Origin: Lysobacterales bacterium
GTDB taxonomy: Bacteria; Pseudomonadota; Gammaproteobacteria; Xanthomonadales; SZUA-36
DNA: 64,000 nt
Direction: 5' to 3'
Assembly (NCBI GenBank): GCA_014238945.1
Contig: JABAAB010000046.1
Coordinates: 108,300-172,299 of the forward strand
A program made the translations under genes and the position numbers. Below are positions 46,295-55,575 of the stretch, one piece after another (the stretch's first letter is position 1; each line of letters starts with the position of its first letter). The notes under the pieces were generated by a model. That model was given only the letters and a program-made list of their open reading frames with translations. It had not been told where the DNA came from and ran no database searches.

Positions 46295-47539
46295 TCAAAC
46301 AAGTTTGACGGCATGGATGAGCAAGCCAACGAGCCCACCCACCAGCGTTCCGTTGATGCGGATATATTGCAGGTCACTGCCAATCGCCAATTCAACACGC
46401 CGACTGGTATCCTCAGCGTCCCAGGATTCAACCGTATCGCTGATCAGACTTGCGATCTGCTCGCGGTTTCGGGTCACGACCTGGGTTATGGTATTTTCCA
46501 GCCAGCCGTTTATCCAGGCCTGCATTTCCTCGTCATCTTCTAGTTCCTCGACCACCCCGCCCAGCCATTGCCCCACGTGCTGCCTGATGACCGACTCGGG
46601 CTTGTCCAAATCCGATTCAATGCCACCTGCCAACTCGCGCCACAGTCCATACAGGTAGTCCTGTAACTCGTCATTGGCCAGCAACTGCTGTTTGAAATCT
46701 TCCCCCAGACGTTTGTGTTCCGGCGAATGTCTCAGATTGTGTGCCAGTTCCCGCACCCACTGGTTGAATCGCTGACGCATGGCGTGGTCTGGATCCAGTG
46801 TCATCTGGAACAACTGGTTTTCAACCCGTTCGAGTATCTTCTGCATGATGCGATCATCGACAAATCCCGGTACCCACCAGGGGCTTTCCTGCTGCACCCG
46901 TTCACGGATGGCCTCACGGTTGTCATGCAGGACCACGATTGCATATCGTAATACCTGTGTCAGTATCTGTTGATGTCTTTGACCGTGGACCAGCCACTCC
47001 AGAGTGTTGCCCATCAATGCTGCTATATTGACCCTGGCCAATTGCCGGTTGGACAACCTGGACAGAAATTTCCGAACCCGTTCCTCGTGCAGGGCATCAA
47101 GCGCCCAGCGCAGCACACTGGTGACGAGATCTCCGACGCTGTTGCGTCCTTTGTCGCTCCTCGCCCAGCCCGCCACAAAGCTGGCCAGGTTTACTCTGTG
47201 CAACTTGTTCCTGACCACTTCAGGCTCAAGGAAATGATCGCTTACAAAGCGGGACATACTCAGACCCAGATCCGTCTTACGTGTCGGGATGATGGCGGTA
47301 TGCGGGATCGGTATACCCAGAGGATGACGGAACAGTGCCACCACCGCAAACCAGTCAGCCAGTGCACCCACCATACCGGCCTCGGCAAATGCGTGCAGCC
47401 AGCCTGCCCAGCTTGCGGGATGACCCAGTGTCCAGGCAAACAACATGGCCATCAACAACAACAGCAGCAACGGTATGCGCTTCATACGGCGCAGATGATC
47501 CGCCTTGTCCGTCTCGGGCGTTAAAACCCGGGTTTCCAC
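46295..47539 (-). CDS. DUF445 (YjiN-like) membrane protein
   Basis: 414 residues. A hydrophobic N-terminal segment (IPLLLLLLMAMLFAW) and the DUF445 opening GMVGALADWFAVVALFRHPLGIPIPHTAIIPTRK, followed by long charged helices and a second hydrophobic end (GTLVGGLVGLLIHAVKLV). The family is widespread but uncharacterised. It starts two bases after the DUF962 gene. Confidence 0.9.
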   Translation of the reverse strand: METRVLTPETDKADHLRRMKRIPLLLLLLMAMLFAWTLGHPASWAGWLHAFAEAGMVGALADWFAVVALFRHPLGIPIPHTAIIPTRKTDLGLSMSRFVSDHFLEPEVVRNKLHRVNLASFVAGWARSDKGRNSVGDLVTSVLRWALDALHEERVRKFLSRLSNRQLARVNIAALMGNTLEWLVHGQRHQQILTQVLRYAIVVLHDNREAIRERVQQESPWWVPGFVDDRIMQKILERVENQLFQMTLDPDHAMRQRFNQWVRELAHNLRHSPEHKRLGEDFKQQLLANDELQDYLYGLWRELAGGIESDLDKPESVIRQHVGQWLGGVVEELEDDEEMQAWINGWLENTITQVVTRNREQIASLISDTVESWDAEDTSRRVELAIGSDLQYIRINGTLVGGLVGLLIHAVKLV

Positions 47540-47541
47540 GC

Positions 47542-47847
47542 TCAGATCTTTACCCTTCCCATCAGGATATCCCTGAACATAGCCCAGTCCCCTATGAGAC
47601 TGTACACGGGATACTTGAACGTCGCCGGCCGGTTATGCTCAAAAAAGAAATGACCGACCCAGGCGAACCCATAGCCGGCCACGGGTGCCAACAAAAGTAG
47701 CATGGCATTGCGGGTGTAGACACTCATGGCCAGTATGAGCAATACCAACCAGGAGCCTGCAAAATGCAAGCGACGGCAGGTCCGATTGGAATGCTCGGCC
47801 AGATAAAACGGGTAAAACTCGCTGAATGAAGAATATTTACTTGCCAC
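47542..47847 (-). CDS. DUF962 / Mpo1-like membrane protein
   Basis: 101 residues with two or three membrane helices and conserved histidines in the Mpo1 arrangement (FYLAEHSNRTCRRLHFAGS, GYGFAWVGHFFFEHNRPATFKYP). Yeast Mpo1 is an Fe-dependent dioxygenase of 2-hydroxy fatty acids; bacterial relatives may share that chemistry. It probably heads the minus-strand gene series through DUF445. Confidence 0.88.
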   Translation of the reverse strand: MASKYSSFSEFYPFYLAEHSNRTCRRLHFAGSWLVLLILAMSVYTRNAMLLLLAPVAGYGFAWVGHFFFEHNRPATFKYPVYSLIGDWAMFRDILMGRVKI

Positions 47848-47979
47848 AATCCTACTCCCTATATTGATACGGTGAATTATACAAACTCCATGCCATCATC
47901 GAACTTAAATGCAAATTCAAGTGGCTGAATGCCAGCTTGCTGTCAAGATGACATTCGAAAATCTCCCCTGACCCATCGC

Positions 47980-48837
47980 CTACACCGCAAGTAATTGCTC
48001 TCTTTCTTCCCCTGATTCCGAGTGCCACTGAAAGATATTAAGCTCGATAAATATAAATGCCAGCAGCCACAGGAAGGCGTCCCAGAAATCGAGAAAACTG
48101 CCTTCGAAACCCCAGTAAGCGGCGCAAATGAACAATATGAGGTAGAAAAATCCCTTGATGTACTTGGATACACTCATGATCCGGTCGGTCAAAGTGTCCT
48201 TCAACTGCATAAAAACCTCAATTTCGAGCAAGGCAACAATGACCAGCCAGTCGGAGGCATTGACGACATCAACGACCGCGAGTCGTGTGGCATCCCTCAG
48301 TGCCTCCTGCGTGCCAATGATCTCAGTACCTGTTATTTGCATTAACGGCTGCCCGTTCATAACGGCACACACGTTATGATCCAGTGGCATATATTCATCC
48401 AGTGTCGCCACGTAGGTGTAGTCCGTTCCAATCAGACCACAGATATCATCGACAACAAAGGGAACGACGTCGGTAACCACGCCCAACTTGACGCAATACC
48501 CATAGAACGCATAGACAATAAACAGGTAGGCCATTGTACTGAGGCCTTTCAGCAGCCACTTCAGTCTGCCCATGAGCAGGTGATCGGGTATTACGGCGGT
48601 TTCCAATTCAAAAACAAGCAACAGCACCACCCAGGCTGCCGTATCGAACCCGGCTGAATAGGCCTCGATCATATTGCGCCAGCTGATGGTGTCGTATGTC
48701 TCTGCAACCGCAGCGGCATCCGCTTGAAAAAACAACACGGCGTTGTAGGTCAGCAGGATATAAATGGCATATTTGAAGAACCGGAATATATTTTCCGGAC
48801 TGAACAGCACAAATCTATCGGCCGAACCCGGGTTCAA
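47980..48837 (-). CDS. Integral membrane protein of unknown function in the polyamine operon
   Basis: 285 residues with about six membrane segments in two groups (YAIYILLTYNAVLFF, AAWVVLLLVFELETAVI, AYLFIVYAFYGYCVKL; then LVIVALLEIEVFMQL, GFFYLILFICAAYWGFEG, AFLWLLAFIFIELNIF) separated by a soluble stretch of about 60 residues with two cysteines (DDICGLIG, HNVCAVMN). Acidic residues inside helices (FELETAV, LLEIEVF, FIELNIF) recur and could form a cation path. The start overlaps the puuD-like stop by four bases. I do not recognise the family. Confidence 0.7.
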   Translation of the reverse strand: MNPGSADRFVLFSPENIFRFFKYAIYILLTYNAVLFFQADAAAVAETYDTISWRNMIEAYSAGFDTAAWVVLLLVFELETAVIPDHLLMGRLKWLLKGLSTMAYLFIVYAFYGYCVKLGVVTDVVPFVVDDICGLIGTDYTYVATLDEYMPLDHNVCAVMNGQPLMQITGTEIIGTQEALRDATRLAVVDVVNASDWLVIVALLEIEVFMQLKDTLTDRIMSVSKYIKGFFYLILFICAAYWGFEGSFLDFWDAFLWLLAFIFIELNIFQWHSESGEEREQLLAV

Positions 48838-49616
48838 GCTGTGGCCCTCCCGGCTAAGTGCCTGCCTGCATCATGGTATTCACGGCAGGCCCGGCCAAAT
48901 TCTCTGAATATCGCCACCGACAGCGGGTTATCCATCACCTGCCACTCCGGGTGCCACTGAACACCCAGGGTGAACCCACGAGCGCCACCGACCACGAAGG
49001 CCTCGATGAGGCTGTCCTCGGCTCTGGCTTCGATTTTCAAACCCGGTGCCAGCCGGTCGACAGCCTGCGAATGCAGGGAGTTGACGCTCGCCGATGGTCG
49101 ACCACTGATGCGATGCAGCAATCCACCCGGTTCAAAATCCACCCGGTGCGAAGGTCCGTACTGTATCTCGTGTGGCTCGGAGCTGTCCTCCTTATGCACC
49201 AGGTAACCAGGGACCTCGTGGACCAACTGGTGCAGGCTTCCGCCCAGTGCGACATTCATTTCCTGGAATCCACGGCACACCGCAAACAGGGGAATTCCGG
49301 CGTCGATCACAGCCGGGATCAGGCTCAGGGAAACATGATCACGCTCCGGATCGTGCAGGGTGTTGTCCCTGCTGGGATGTCCGTCGTAGTGATATGGCTC
49401 AACATTGGATGGGCTACCGGTCAGGAACAAACCATCCAGACGATGCAGAACTTCAGCAATATCGTGTTCAGTATCCAATGCGGGTAACGCAACCGGGTAA
49501 GCACCCGCAGCAGTCACCAGCGCCTTGAGGTATTTTTCACCCACCACGTGAAAATAATGGTTATCCAGATTACGCCGGTCGGAAACCACACCAATCAATG
49601 GACGTGAATCACTCAA
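48834..49616 (-). CDS. puuD: Class I glutamine-amidotransferase-like hydrolase (PuuD type)
   Basis: Peptidase C26 family, whose best-known member hydrolyses gamma-glutamyl-GABA in putrescine breakdown. The nucleophile cysteine is in PLFAVCRGFQEMNVALGGSL and the His-Glu pair in GVQWHPEWQ; an oxyanion segment is LFLTGSPSNVEPYHY. A TTG at 49616 overlaps the agmatinase stop (TTGA) and gives 260 residues; the longer track start lies inside speB. No gamma-glutamylputrescine synthetase is present, so its exact substrate is open. Confidence 0.85.
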   Translation of the reverse strand: MSDSRPLIGVVSDRRNLDNHYFHVVGEKYLKALVTAAGAYPVALPALDTEHDIAEVLHRLDGLFLTGSPSNVEPYHYDGHPSRDNTLHDPERDHVSLSLIPAVIDAGIPLFAVCRGFQEMNVALGGSLHQLVHEVPGYLVHKEDSSEPHEIQYGPSHRVDFEPGGLLHRISGRPSASVNSLHSQAVDRLAPGLKIEARAEDSLIEAFVVGGARGFTLGVQWHPEWQVMDNPLSVAIFREFGRACREYHDAGRHLAGRATA

Positions 49617-50611
49617 GCAGCGCGTCCACCAGGTCTGGCCGCGAACAGGCACAGAAATTCCGAGGCCAGCGTGGCCGCGGCGAAGGCCGTAATTTCGCCC
49701 ACATCATAGGCAGGCGCCACTTCGACTATGTCCATACCAACCAGGTTGATACCGGCCAGCCCACGGATAATTTCCAGTGCCTGCCATGAATTCAGACCAC
49801 CACACACCGGTGTACCGGTGCCCGGTGCACTGGCAGGGTCCAGGCAATCGATATCGAAAGTCAGGTAGACCTTGTTGTCACCGATGATTTCCCTGGCCCT
49901 GGCCGCAACCGCTGCCGGTCCGTTTTCATGTACCCAGCGGGCATCGAGTATGTTGAACCCCATCGGGTCATCATTGGTTGTGCGCAGACCGATCTGTACT
50001 GAACGACTGACATCGACCAGTCCCTCGTTGGCAGCATGGAAAAACATGGTGCCATGATCGACGCGTTTGCCATCGTCCGGCCAGGTATCCGAGTGAGCAT
50101 CAAAATGCAACAGGGACAGTTTGCCATGGTGCTTTGCATAGCTTCTCAGCACCGGATAGGTCACAAAATGATCCCCCCCCATGACCAGGGCGGCGGCACC
50201 GGCTTGCAGAATGCCATCGATGTGTTTTTCAATGAATGGCGTGATGGTCTCAGGCGCCCCGTAATCAAACTGGCAGTCACCATAATCAACGATGTTCAGT
50301 ACCTCCAGCGGGTCGATTTCCCAGGGCCATGGGCGGCCCCAACTGAGACTGCCCGAGACCGCACGAATTGCCCGGGGACCAAAACGGGCACCCGGACGAT
50401 TGCTGGTAGCGGTATCCATGGGAACACCGGTGACAGCCACGTCGACCCCGGCAAGGTCTCGGCTGTACTTCCGCCGCATAAAGCTCAGCGCACCCGCGTA
50501 GGAAGGCACATGCTGAACCTTGCCTTTCAGTCCTTCACCGGTAAACGCGTTGTCCCAGTCCCTCTCCGGTTCGAAGCCTGAATCCTTGTCGGGCATGTTG
50601 TCACCGGTCAT
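49613..50611 (-). CDS. speB: Agmatinase / ureohydrolase family protein
   Basis: 332 residues. Binuclear manganese enzyme that releases urea from agmatine to give putrescine. Metal-binding motifs are all present: VMGGDHFVTYP, LLHFDAHSDTW, and TFDIDCLDPASAPGTGTP, with a GxEVAPAYD-like IVEVAPAYDVGEITAFAAA. A guanidino-acid hydrolase is possible, but the neighbouring putrescine aminotransferase favours agmatine. The ATG overlaps the aminotransferase stop by four bases. Confidence 0.88.
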   Translation of the reverse strand: MTGDNMPDKDSGFEPERDWDNAFTGEGLKGKVQHVPSYAGALSFMRRKYSRDLAGVDVAVTGVPMDTATSNRPGARFGPRAIRAVSGSLSWGRPWPWEIDPLEVLNIVDYGDCQFDYGAPETITPFIEKHIDGILQAGAAALVMGGDHFVTYPVLRSYAKHHGKLSLLHFDAHSDTWPDDGKRVDHGTMFFHAANEGLVDVSRSVQIGLRTTNDDPMGFNILDARWVHENGPAAVAARAREIIGDNKVYLTFDIDCLDPASAPGTGTPVCGGLNSWQALEIIRGLAGINLVGMDIVEVAPAYDVGEITAFAAATLASEFLCLFAARPGGRAA

Positions 50612-52002
50612 TCAGAATGACCCAGGGACGCTGCTGTCAGATCAAGACAACGCCAGGCTTTATCAACCAGTTCATCAATGTGATCCTGCTCCATGACCAA
50701 TGGGGGCGATACGATCATGGAGTCACCCACGGCCCGCATGACCAGTCCATTGTTGAAACAGAAGTCTTTGCAAGTTGGACCGGCTTTCAGATCCTTGTCA
50801 AAACGCGCCCGTGTAGACTTGTCAGCAACGATCTCAATCGCACCCATCAGTCCTATGCTGCGGGCTTCACCAACCAACGGGTGCTCGGCCAGAGCTGCCC
50901 AACGCTGCTTGAAATAGGGTCCGGTGTCGTCCCGTACCCGCTCGATAATACCCTCGTCACGAAGTATGCGGATATTGGCCAGGGCCACAGCACAGGCTGC
51001 AGGATGGCCGGAATAGGTATAACCGTGGGCAAACTCACCACCGCGGGCAATCACCACGTCGGCCACCCGGTCGGCCACCAGCACTCCACCCAGAGGCAGA
51101 TAACCGGATGTGACACCCTTGGCAAATGGCATCAGGTCAGCCTCGATTCCCAGATGGGTCGAACCAAACCATTCACCCAGCCTTCCAAAGCCGGTAATGA
51201 CCTCATCTGCCACCAGCAGGATGTCATATTGCCTGCAAATCCTCTGGATCTCCGGCCAGTAAGTAGCCGGGGGGATGATGACCCCACCCGCACCCTGCAC
51301 CGGTTCAGCAATAAAGGCTGCAACTTTATCAGCACCCAGTTGCAGGATTTTCTGCTCCAGCAACCTGGCCTGTTGGAGTCCGAATTCATCTTCCGACAAA
51401 TCACCTCCGAGACCATAATAGTAGGGTTGTTCGATGTGCTCCACACCGGGCAACAGTATGGATGTCTGCTTGTGCATTTCATCCATGCCGCCCAATGTGC
51501 TGGCGGCAATGGTACTGCCATGATAGGCATTCTTGCGGCTGATGATGACCATCTTGTCCGTCTGGCCCAGCAGGGTCCAGTAACGTCGAACCAATTTGAT
51601 CACCGTATCGTTGGCCTCGGAACCTGAACCGGTGAAAAAAGTATGTTTGAACTGGGGTGGACTGACCTCGCTCAGGACCGAAGACAGTTCAATTGCCGGT
51701 GGATGGGCCGTCTGAAAAAAGCTGTTGTAATACGGCAATTTCTGCATTTGCCGGGTAGCGGCATCTACCAGTTCCTGACGTCCATAACCCAGGTTGACAC
51801 ACCATAGACCCGCCATGCCATCGAGTATCTGCAATCCGTCGGAATCCCTGATATAGACTCCCTCGGCATCCGTAATGATACGTGCACCCTTGCCACGCAG
51901 GTCCTTGTGGTCCGTGAACGGGTGCATGTAGTGACGATGGTCTCTGTCCTGCCAGTCACGTGTCAGCTTGTTGGCTGAATTTCCTGATTCAATTGCACTC
52001 AT
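50608..52002 (-). CDS. spuC: Class III aminotransferase, putrescine-pyruvate type
   Basis: 464 residues from the ATG at 52002 with AGAGG upstream (the track start adds 40 residues). The PLP lysine is K295 in MPFAKGVTSGYLPLGG, with the DEVITGFGRLGEWFGS and GSGSEANDTVIKLVRRYW motifs. Resemblance to SpuC (MHPFTDHKDL, AGLWCVNLGYGRQELVDAA) and the adjoining agmatinase point to putrescine to 4-aminobutanal. Beta-alanine-pyruvate transaminases are close relatives and an alternative. First gene of the operon. Confidence 0.87.
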   Translation of the reverse strand: MSAIESGNSANKLTRDWQDRDHRHYMHPFTDHKDLRGKGARIITDAEGVYIRDSDGLQILDGMAGLWCVNLGYGRQELVDAATRQMQKLPYYNSFFQTAHPPAIELSSVLSEVSPPQFKHTFFTGSGSEANDTVIKLVRRYWTLLGQTDKMVIISRKNAYHGSTIAASTLGGMDEMHKQTSILLPGVEHIEQPYYYGLGGDLSEDEFGLQQARLLEQKILQLGADKVAAFIAEPVQGAGGVIIPPATYWPEIQRICRQYDILLVADEVITGFGRLGEWFGSTHLGIEADLMPFAKGVTSGYLPLGGVLVADRVADVVIARGGEFAHGYTYSGHPAACAVALANIRILRDEGIIERVRDDTGPYFKQRWAALAEHPLVGEARSIGLMGAIEIVADKSTRARFDKDLKAGPTCKDFCFNNGLVMRAVGDSMIVSPPLVMEQDHIDELVDKAWRCLDLTAASLGHSE

Positions 52003-52142
52003 AACGCACCTCTGAATTTTGCCGTGGCAGATAGCTTCCAACAGTTGCCCCGAATTGTCCACCTGCATTTTGCATGGCGGTCCGGAAATTGGCTTATAGT
52101 TGCCATACACCCGTGATCCCAATACTGGAAATTGAAAAACCC

Positions 52143-52475
52143 ATGAAAAAGTCAGAACTCTTCAAAGCAGCAGATGTACTGGCCGAATTGCCCTCGCCGT
52201 CTTCCGGTGATGAACGCTATCTTGAGCCATTTGTGGATGGAAGCACCTCTTTGGGCATGTATGCGCCCGTCGGCAAGGACCCGCAAATGCCACATGACCA
52301 GGATGAATTGTATTTCGTGGTGTCTGGCAACGGGATATTTGTAAACGATGGGAAACGTAGCCCTTTCGGTCCGGGAGATGCCTTGTTTGTAGCGGCTGGA
52401 ATAGAGCATCGCTTTGAAGAGTTCAGCGAGGATTTCGCAACCTGGGTAGTATTCTGGGGACCGTCAAAGACCTGA
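52143..52475 (+). CDS. Small cupin protein
   Basis: 110 residues from ATG at 52143; the track start at 52074 has no support. A single cupin barrel with metal ligands in MPHDQDELYFVVSGNGIF and ALFVAAGIEHRFEEFS. It is transcribed divergently from spuC and towards the aldehyde dehydrogenase. Probably binds a metal; the role is unknown, and a regulatory or isomerase job within polyamine or amino-acid metabolism is only a guess. Confidence 0.8.
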   Translation: MKKSELFKAADVLAELPSPSSGDERYLEPFVDGSTSLGMYAPVGKDPQMPHDQDELYFVVSGNGIFVNDGKRSPFGPGDALFVAAGIEHRFEEFSEDFATWVVFWGPSKT

Positions 52476-52599
52476 ATTCAGGCGCGTTGGCAACGACTTT
52501 CGGACCGGATATTGACCGCTATGGGAACCTGCGTTTTTCAATGCTATGCTTTGCCGCCCCGAACCAATCTACAGACGCCCCGATTCAGGCAAGGAAAGT

Positions 52600-54099
52600 A
52601 TGATCATGCTGGACAAGACCGTAACCGATTGGCAAAGCGCCGCAGCATCACTGGATATTGAAGGACGGGCATTTATCAATGGCCGTTATGTCGACGCACT
52701 TTCCGGCCACTCCCAGCAAACGCATAATCCGGCAAACGGTGCTGTACTGACCGCAGTCGCAAAGTGCGCCCCAGAGGACGCAGAAATCGCAGTCAGGGGC
52801 GCAAGGGAACTGTTTGAACGGGGTAGCTGGGCCAATATGCCACCCGCTGACCGAAAAATGGTACTGGTGCGTTGGGCGGAACTGATAGAAAAACACGCGG
52901 ATGAACTCGCCCTGCTCGAGAGCCTCGACGTCGGCAAACCGATATCGGACACACTGAACTCGGATGTGCCATCGGCGGTTCGTACCATTCGATGGAGTGG
53001 TGAGGCCATTGACAAGATCTATGACGAGATTAGCCCGGCACCTGCGGATTGTCTGGCACTGATACAGCGATTGCCACTGGGTGTGATTGCCGCCATCGTG
53101 CCGTGGAATTTTCCCCTCTCGACCACTGCCTGGAAACTCGCTCCGGCGCTGGCCACGGGTAATTCGGTCATACTCAAACCGGCGACCAATACACCACTTT
53201 CCGCGTTATTTATTGCCCGTCTTGCCTCCGAAGCCGGACTCCCCGACGGCGCACTACAGGTATTACCCGGCCCCGGCCGCAGTCTGGGCAAATGCCTGGC
53301 GACCCATATGGATATTGATGGCATAACCTTTACCGGGTCAACACCTGTCGGCAAGATGCTGATGGAATATTCCGGCCAGTCCAACCTCAAACGTACCTTC
53401 CTGGAACTCGGTGGCAAGAGCCCGAACATCGTGTTCGCTGACGCAAATCTCGCCAAGGCAGCTTCAATGGCTGCAATCGCAGTATTTTATAACGGCGGTC
53501 AGACCTGCACAGCCGGTACCCGCTTGATTGTCGAGGAGAAAATCAGGGACGAATTTCTTGAACTGGTCATCAACAAAGCTGCGGACTGGATGCCGGGTGA
53601 CCCCCTGAACCCCAACACCCGCATGGGGCCCATGATCGACCGTGCACAGTTTGAGACCGTTGCGGGATATGTCGAGGTCGGCCGTGACGAAGGTGCCGAA
53701 CTGGTATTTGGCGGGAAACGTGTACTGTCGGAGAGCGGTGGTTATTACCATGAACCCAGCATTTTTTCCTCTGTGGATAATCAAATGCGTATTTCACAGG
53801 AAGAAATTTTTGGTCCGGTCATGTCGGTACTGACATTCAGCAGCGCTGATGAGGCAGTACAAATGGCCAATGACTCAATCTACGGCCTGGCGGGGGCCGT
53901 GTGGAGCAACAACATCAATACTGCGCACAAGGTGGCCGCAGCGGTGCGCGTTGGAACCATGGGTATAAATAATTATTTTGGTGGCGATATCACCGTGCCA
54001 TTTGGCGGTTTCAAACAAAGCGGCAATGGCCGTGACAAATCCTTGCATGCTTTGAATGACTATACGGAATTGAAAACCACCTGGATCGAGTTCGAATAG
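52600..54099 (+). CDS. Aldehyde dehydrogenase, aminobutyraldehyde/PuuC-like
   Basis: 499 residues from the ATG at 52600 (AAGGA upstream). NAD-dependent oxidation of an aldehyde to the acid. Catalytic residues E269 in LELGGKSPN and C303 in NGGQTCTAGTR are intact, with PWNFPLSTTAWKLAPAL and FTGSTPVGK for cofactor binding. The sequence and its place beside the polyamine operon fit oxidation of 4-aminobutanal (or gamma-glutamyl form) to GABA; betaine aldehyde is an alternative given the betA-like gene. Confidence 0.88.
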   Translation: MIMLDKTVTDWQSAAASLDIEGRAFINGRYVDALSGHSQQTHNPANGAVLTAVAKCAPEDAEIAVRGARELFERGSWANMPPADRKMVLVRWAELIEKHADELALLESLDVGKPISDTLNSDVPSAVRTIRWSGEAIDKIYDEISPAPADCLALIQRLPLGVIAAIVPWNFPLSTTAWKLAPALATGNSVILKPATNTPLSALFIARLASEAGLPDGALQVLPGPGRSLGKCLATHMDIDGITFTGSTPVGKMLMEYSGQSNLKRTFLELGGKSPNIVFADANLAKAASMAAIAVFYNGGQTCTAGTRLIVEEKIRDEFLELVINKAADWMPGDPLNPNTRMGPMIDRAQFETVAGYVEVGRDEGAELVFGGKRVLSESGGYYHEPSIFSSVDNQMRISQEEIFGPVMSVLTFSSADEAVQMANDSIYGLAGAVWSNNINTAHKVAAAVRVGTMGINNYFGGDITVPFGGFKQSGNGRDKSLHALNDYTELKTTWIEFE

Positions 54100-54157
54100 T
54101 CCGGCAGGAACAGGATTTGTTTCTGGTTTCCGGTCTGAATCCTTGCAGGCAACGGGT

Positions 54158-55360
54158 CTATTCCCTGCCGATGGTATCCAGGTACCAGTCAATAAACATC
54201 CCGGTCCTGGTTTCCATGATTGATAGCGGACCAGGCCGGTAAAATCGTGATTTTACACCGGCCGCGTTATTTTCAATGATGCGTTTATCCGCCGCCGTGG
54301 TCACATCCCACAACCAGGTCAGTTTTTCAACGTCATAGTCCTTTCCCTCTTCCGCATCGCCGTTGACCAGCCAGCTAATGTCACACTCTGAGCGATCCAG
54401 GGATACGGGTGTAAAACGATAGATGACCACGTGGTCACAATATGCGAGTGCAAAGGTGACCGGACCGATCTGGAAATCGGTGGCTCCACCATCATATGCA
54501 CTGATGGTTCCCATTAAAGGCGCCACCGGCTGACCGTCTTCACTACCGGTCACATGACCTTGCCACATGGCATGCCGCTCATAGGCATAATCTGCACCAA
54601 ATCCTTCGGCCTGCAGATTAATCTGGCAAAATTCCTGATCACTGAGACCACAGGCGCCGGCTCTGCTGAGTACTTCTTCCTGCAGATCCAGCCGGTGTTC
54701 CCACGGCCTGGCCAGGCTGTGTCCTTTTGAATATTCAGGGTGGGACGGGGCACAGTGGTAACACTCTGAATAATTTTCCAGCGACAATTTCCAATTGGCC
54801 TTGATCGGATAGCTTTGACGATGAGCAACGCGGGCATTGTCCAGCCGGTACGGTAAGAGACACTCCGTCATGGCGTTGCGAAGCAGATCGAAAGGTGCCG
54901 GATGGTCGGAAAAATTGATATAGATCATGCCCTCGAGCACTTCAACATGTAGTCTTTTCAACGATATTTCAGACTTGTCAAATCCATCACCCATGTATGC
55001 CGCGTGGCTGAGTCGTCCATCCAGTTCATAACTCCAACCATGGTATCGGCACACCAGTCGTTTTGAACAGCCCCGGGACTGGAGACAGATTCTGGAACCA
55101 CGGTGTCTGCAAACATTGACCAGGGCATTGAGTTCGTTCTCTTTGCCACGGGTAATAATCACCGATTCATCGGCCAGCTCAAACACAAACCAGTCACCGG
55201 TCTGGGGAATTTCACTCACATGACCGGCATAAATCCAGCTCCTGAGAAAGATGTCCTCTATCTCACGCTGATAGATTTCCGCGTCGGTATAATACAACTG
55301 GTCCAGCGCCCTGTTCCCGGGGCTGCTATCGAGCCGCTCAGAAGTGATATGTTTTCCCAC
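54158..55360 (-). CDS. Rieske oxygenase alpha subunit of the quaternary-amine type
   Basis: 400 residues from a GTG at 55360 (AAGGA upstream); the track start at 55417 is unlikely. The Rieske 2Fe-2S ligands are C84, H86, C104 and H107 (CRHRG...CRYHGW). The mononuclear iron site has H202 and H207 in NYSECYHCAPSH. The residue in the bridging position is Glu (E199), not the Asp usual in aromatic-ring dioxygenases; from memory, Glu here is a feature of oxygenases acting on carnitine and betaines. A reductase partner is not in the window. It lies about 215 bases after the acyl-CoA dehydrogenase gene. Confidence 0.87.
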   Translation of the reverse strand: MGKHITSERLDSSPGNRALDQLYYTDAEIYQREIEDIFLRSWIYAGHVSEIPQTGDWFVFELADESVIITRGKENELNALVNVCRHRGSRICLQSRGCSKRLVCRYHGWSYELDGRLSHAAYMGDGFDKSEISLKRLHVEVLEGMIYINFSDHPAPFDLLRNAMTECLLPYRLDNARVAHRQSYPIKANWKLSLENYSECYHCAPSHPEYSKGHSLARPWEHRLDLQEEVLSRAGACGLSDQEFCQINLQAEGFGADYAYERHAMWQGHVTGSEDGQPVAPLMGTISAYDGGATDFQIGPVTFALAYCDHVVIYRFTPVSLDRSECDISWLVNGDAEEGKDYDVEKLTWLWDVTTAADKRIIENNAAGVKSRFYRPGPLSIMETRTGMFIDWYLDTIGRE

Positions 55361-55575
55361 CTGTATTTCCTTTTGACGATGATTGATTGGTACCCTGGTA
55401 CACCAAAATCGTAACATTGATCAGATTTCCGGTATGCCGTATTAAATATCAACAGGGTGCGGTCCGGGCTCTTGATGAATCTTAGAGGTCCCTCGGTTCA
55501 TGTGACTCGTGTTCAACCCGGACGACTCGACGGCAGCCAGGAGCCGTTAACCCTGTAATGTTCCCGGCTGAGGTA

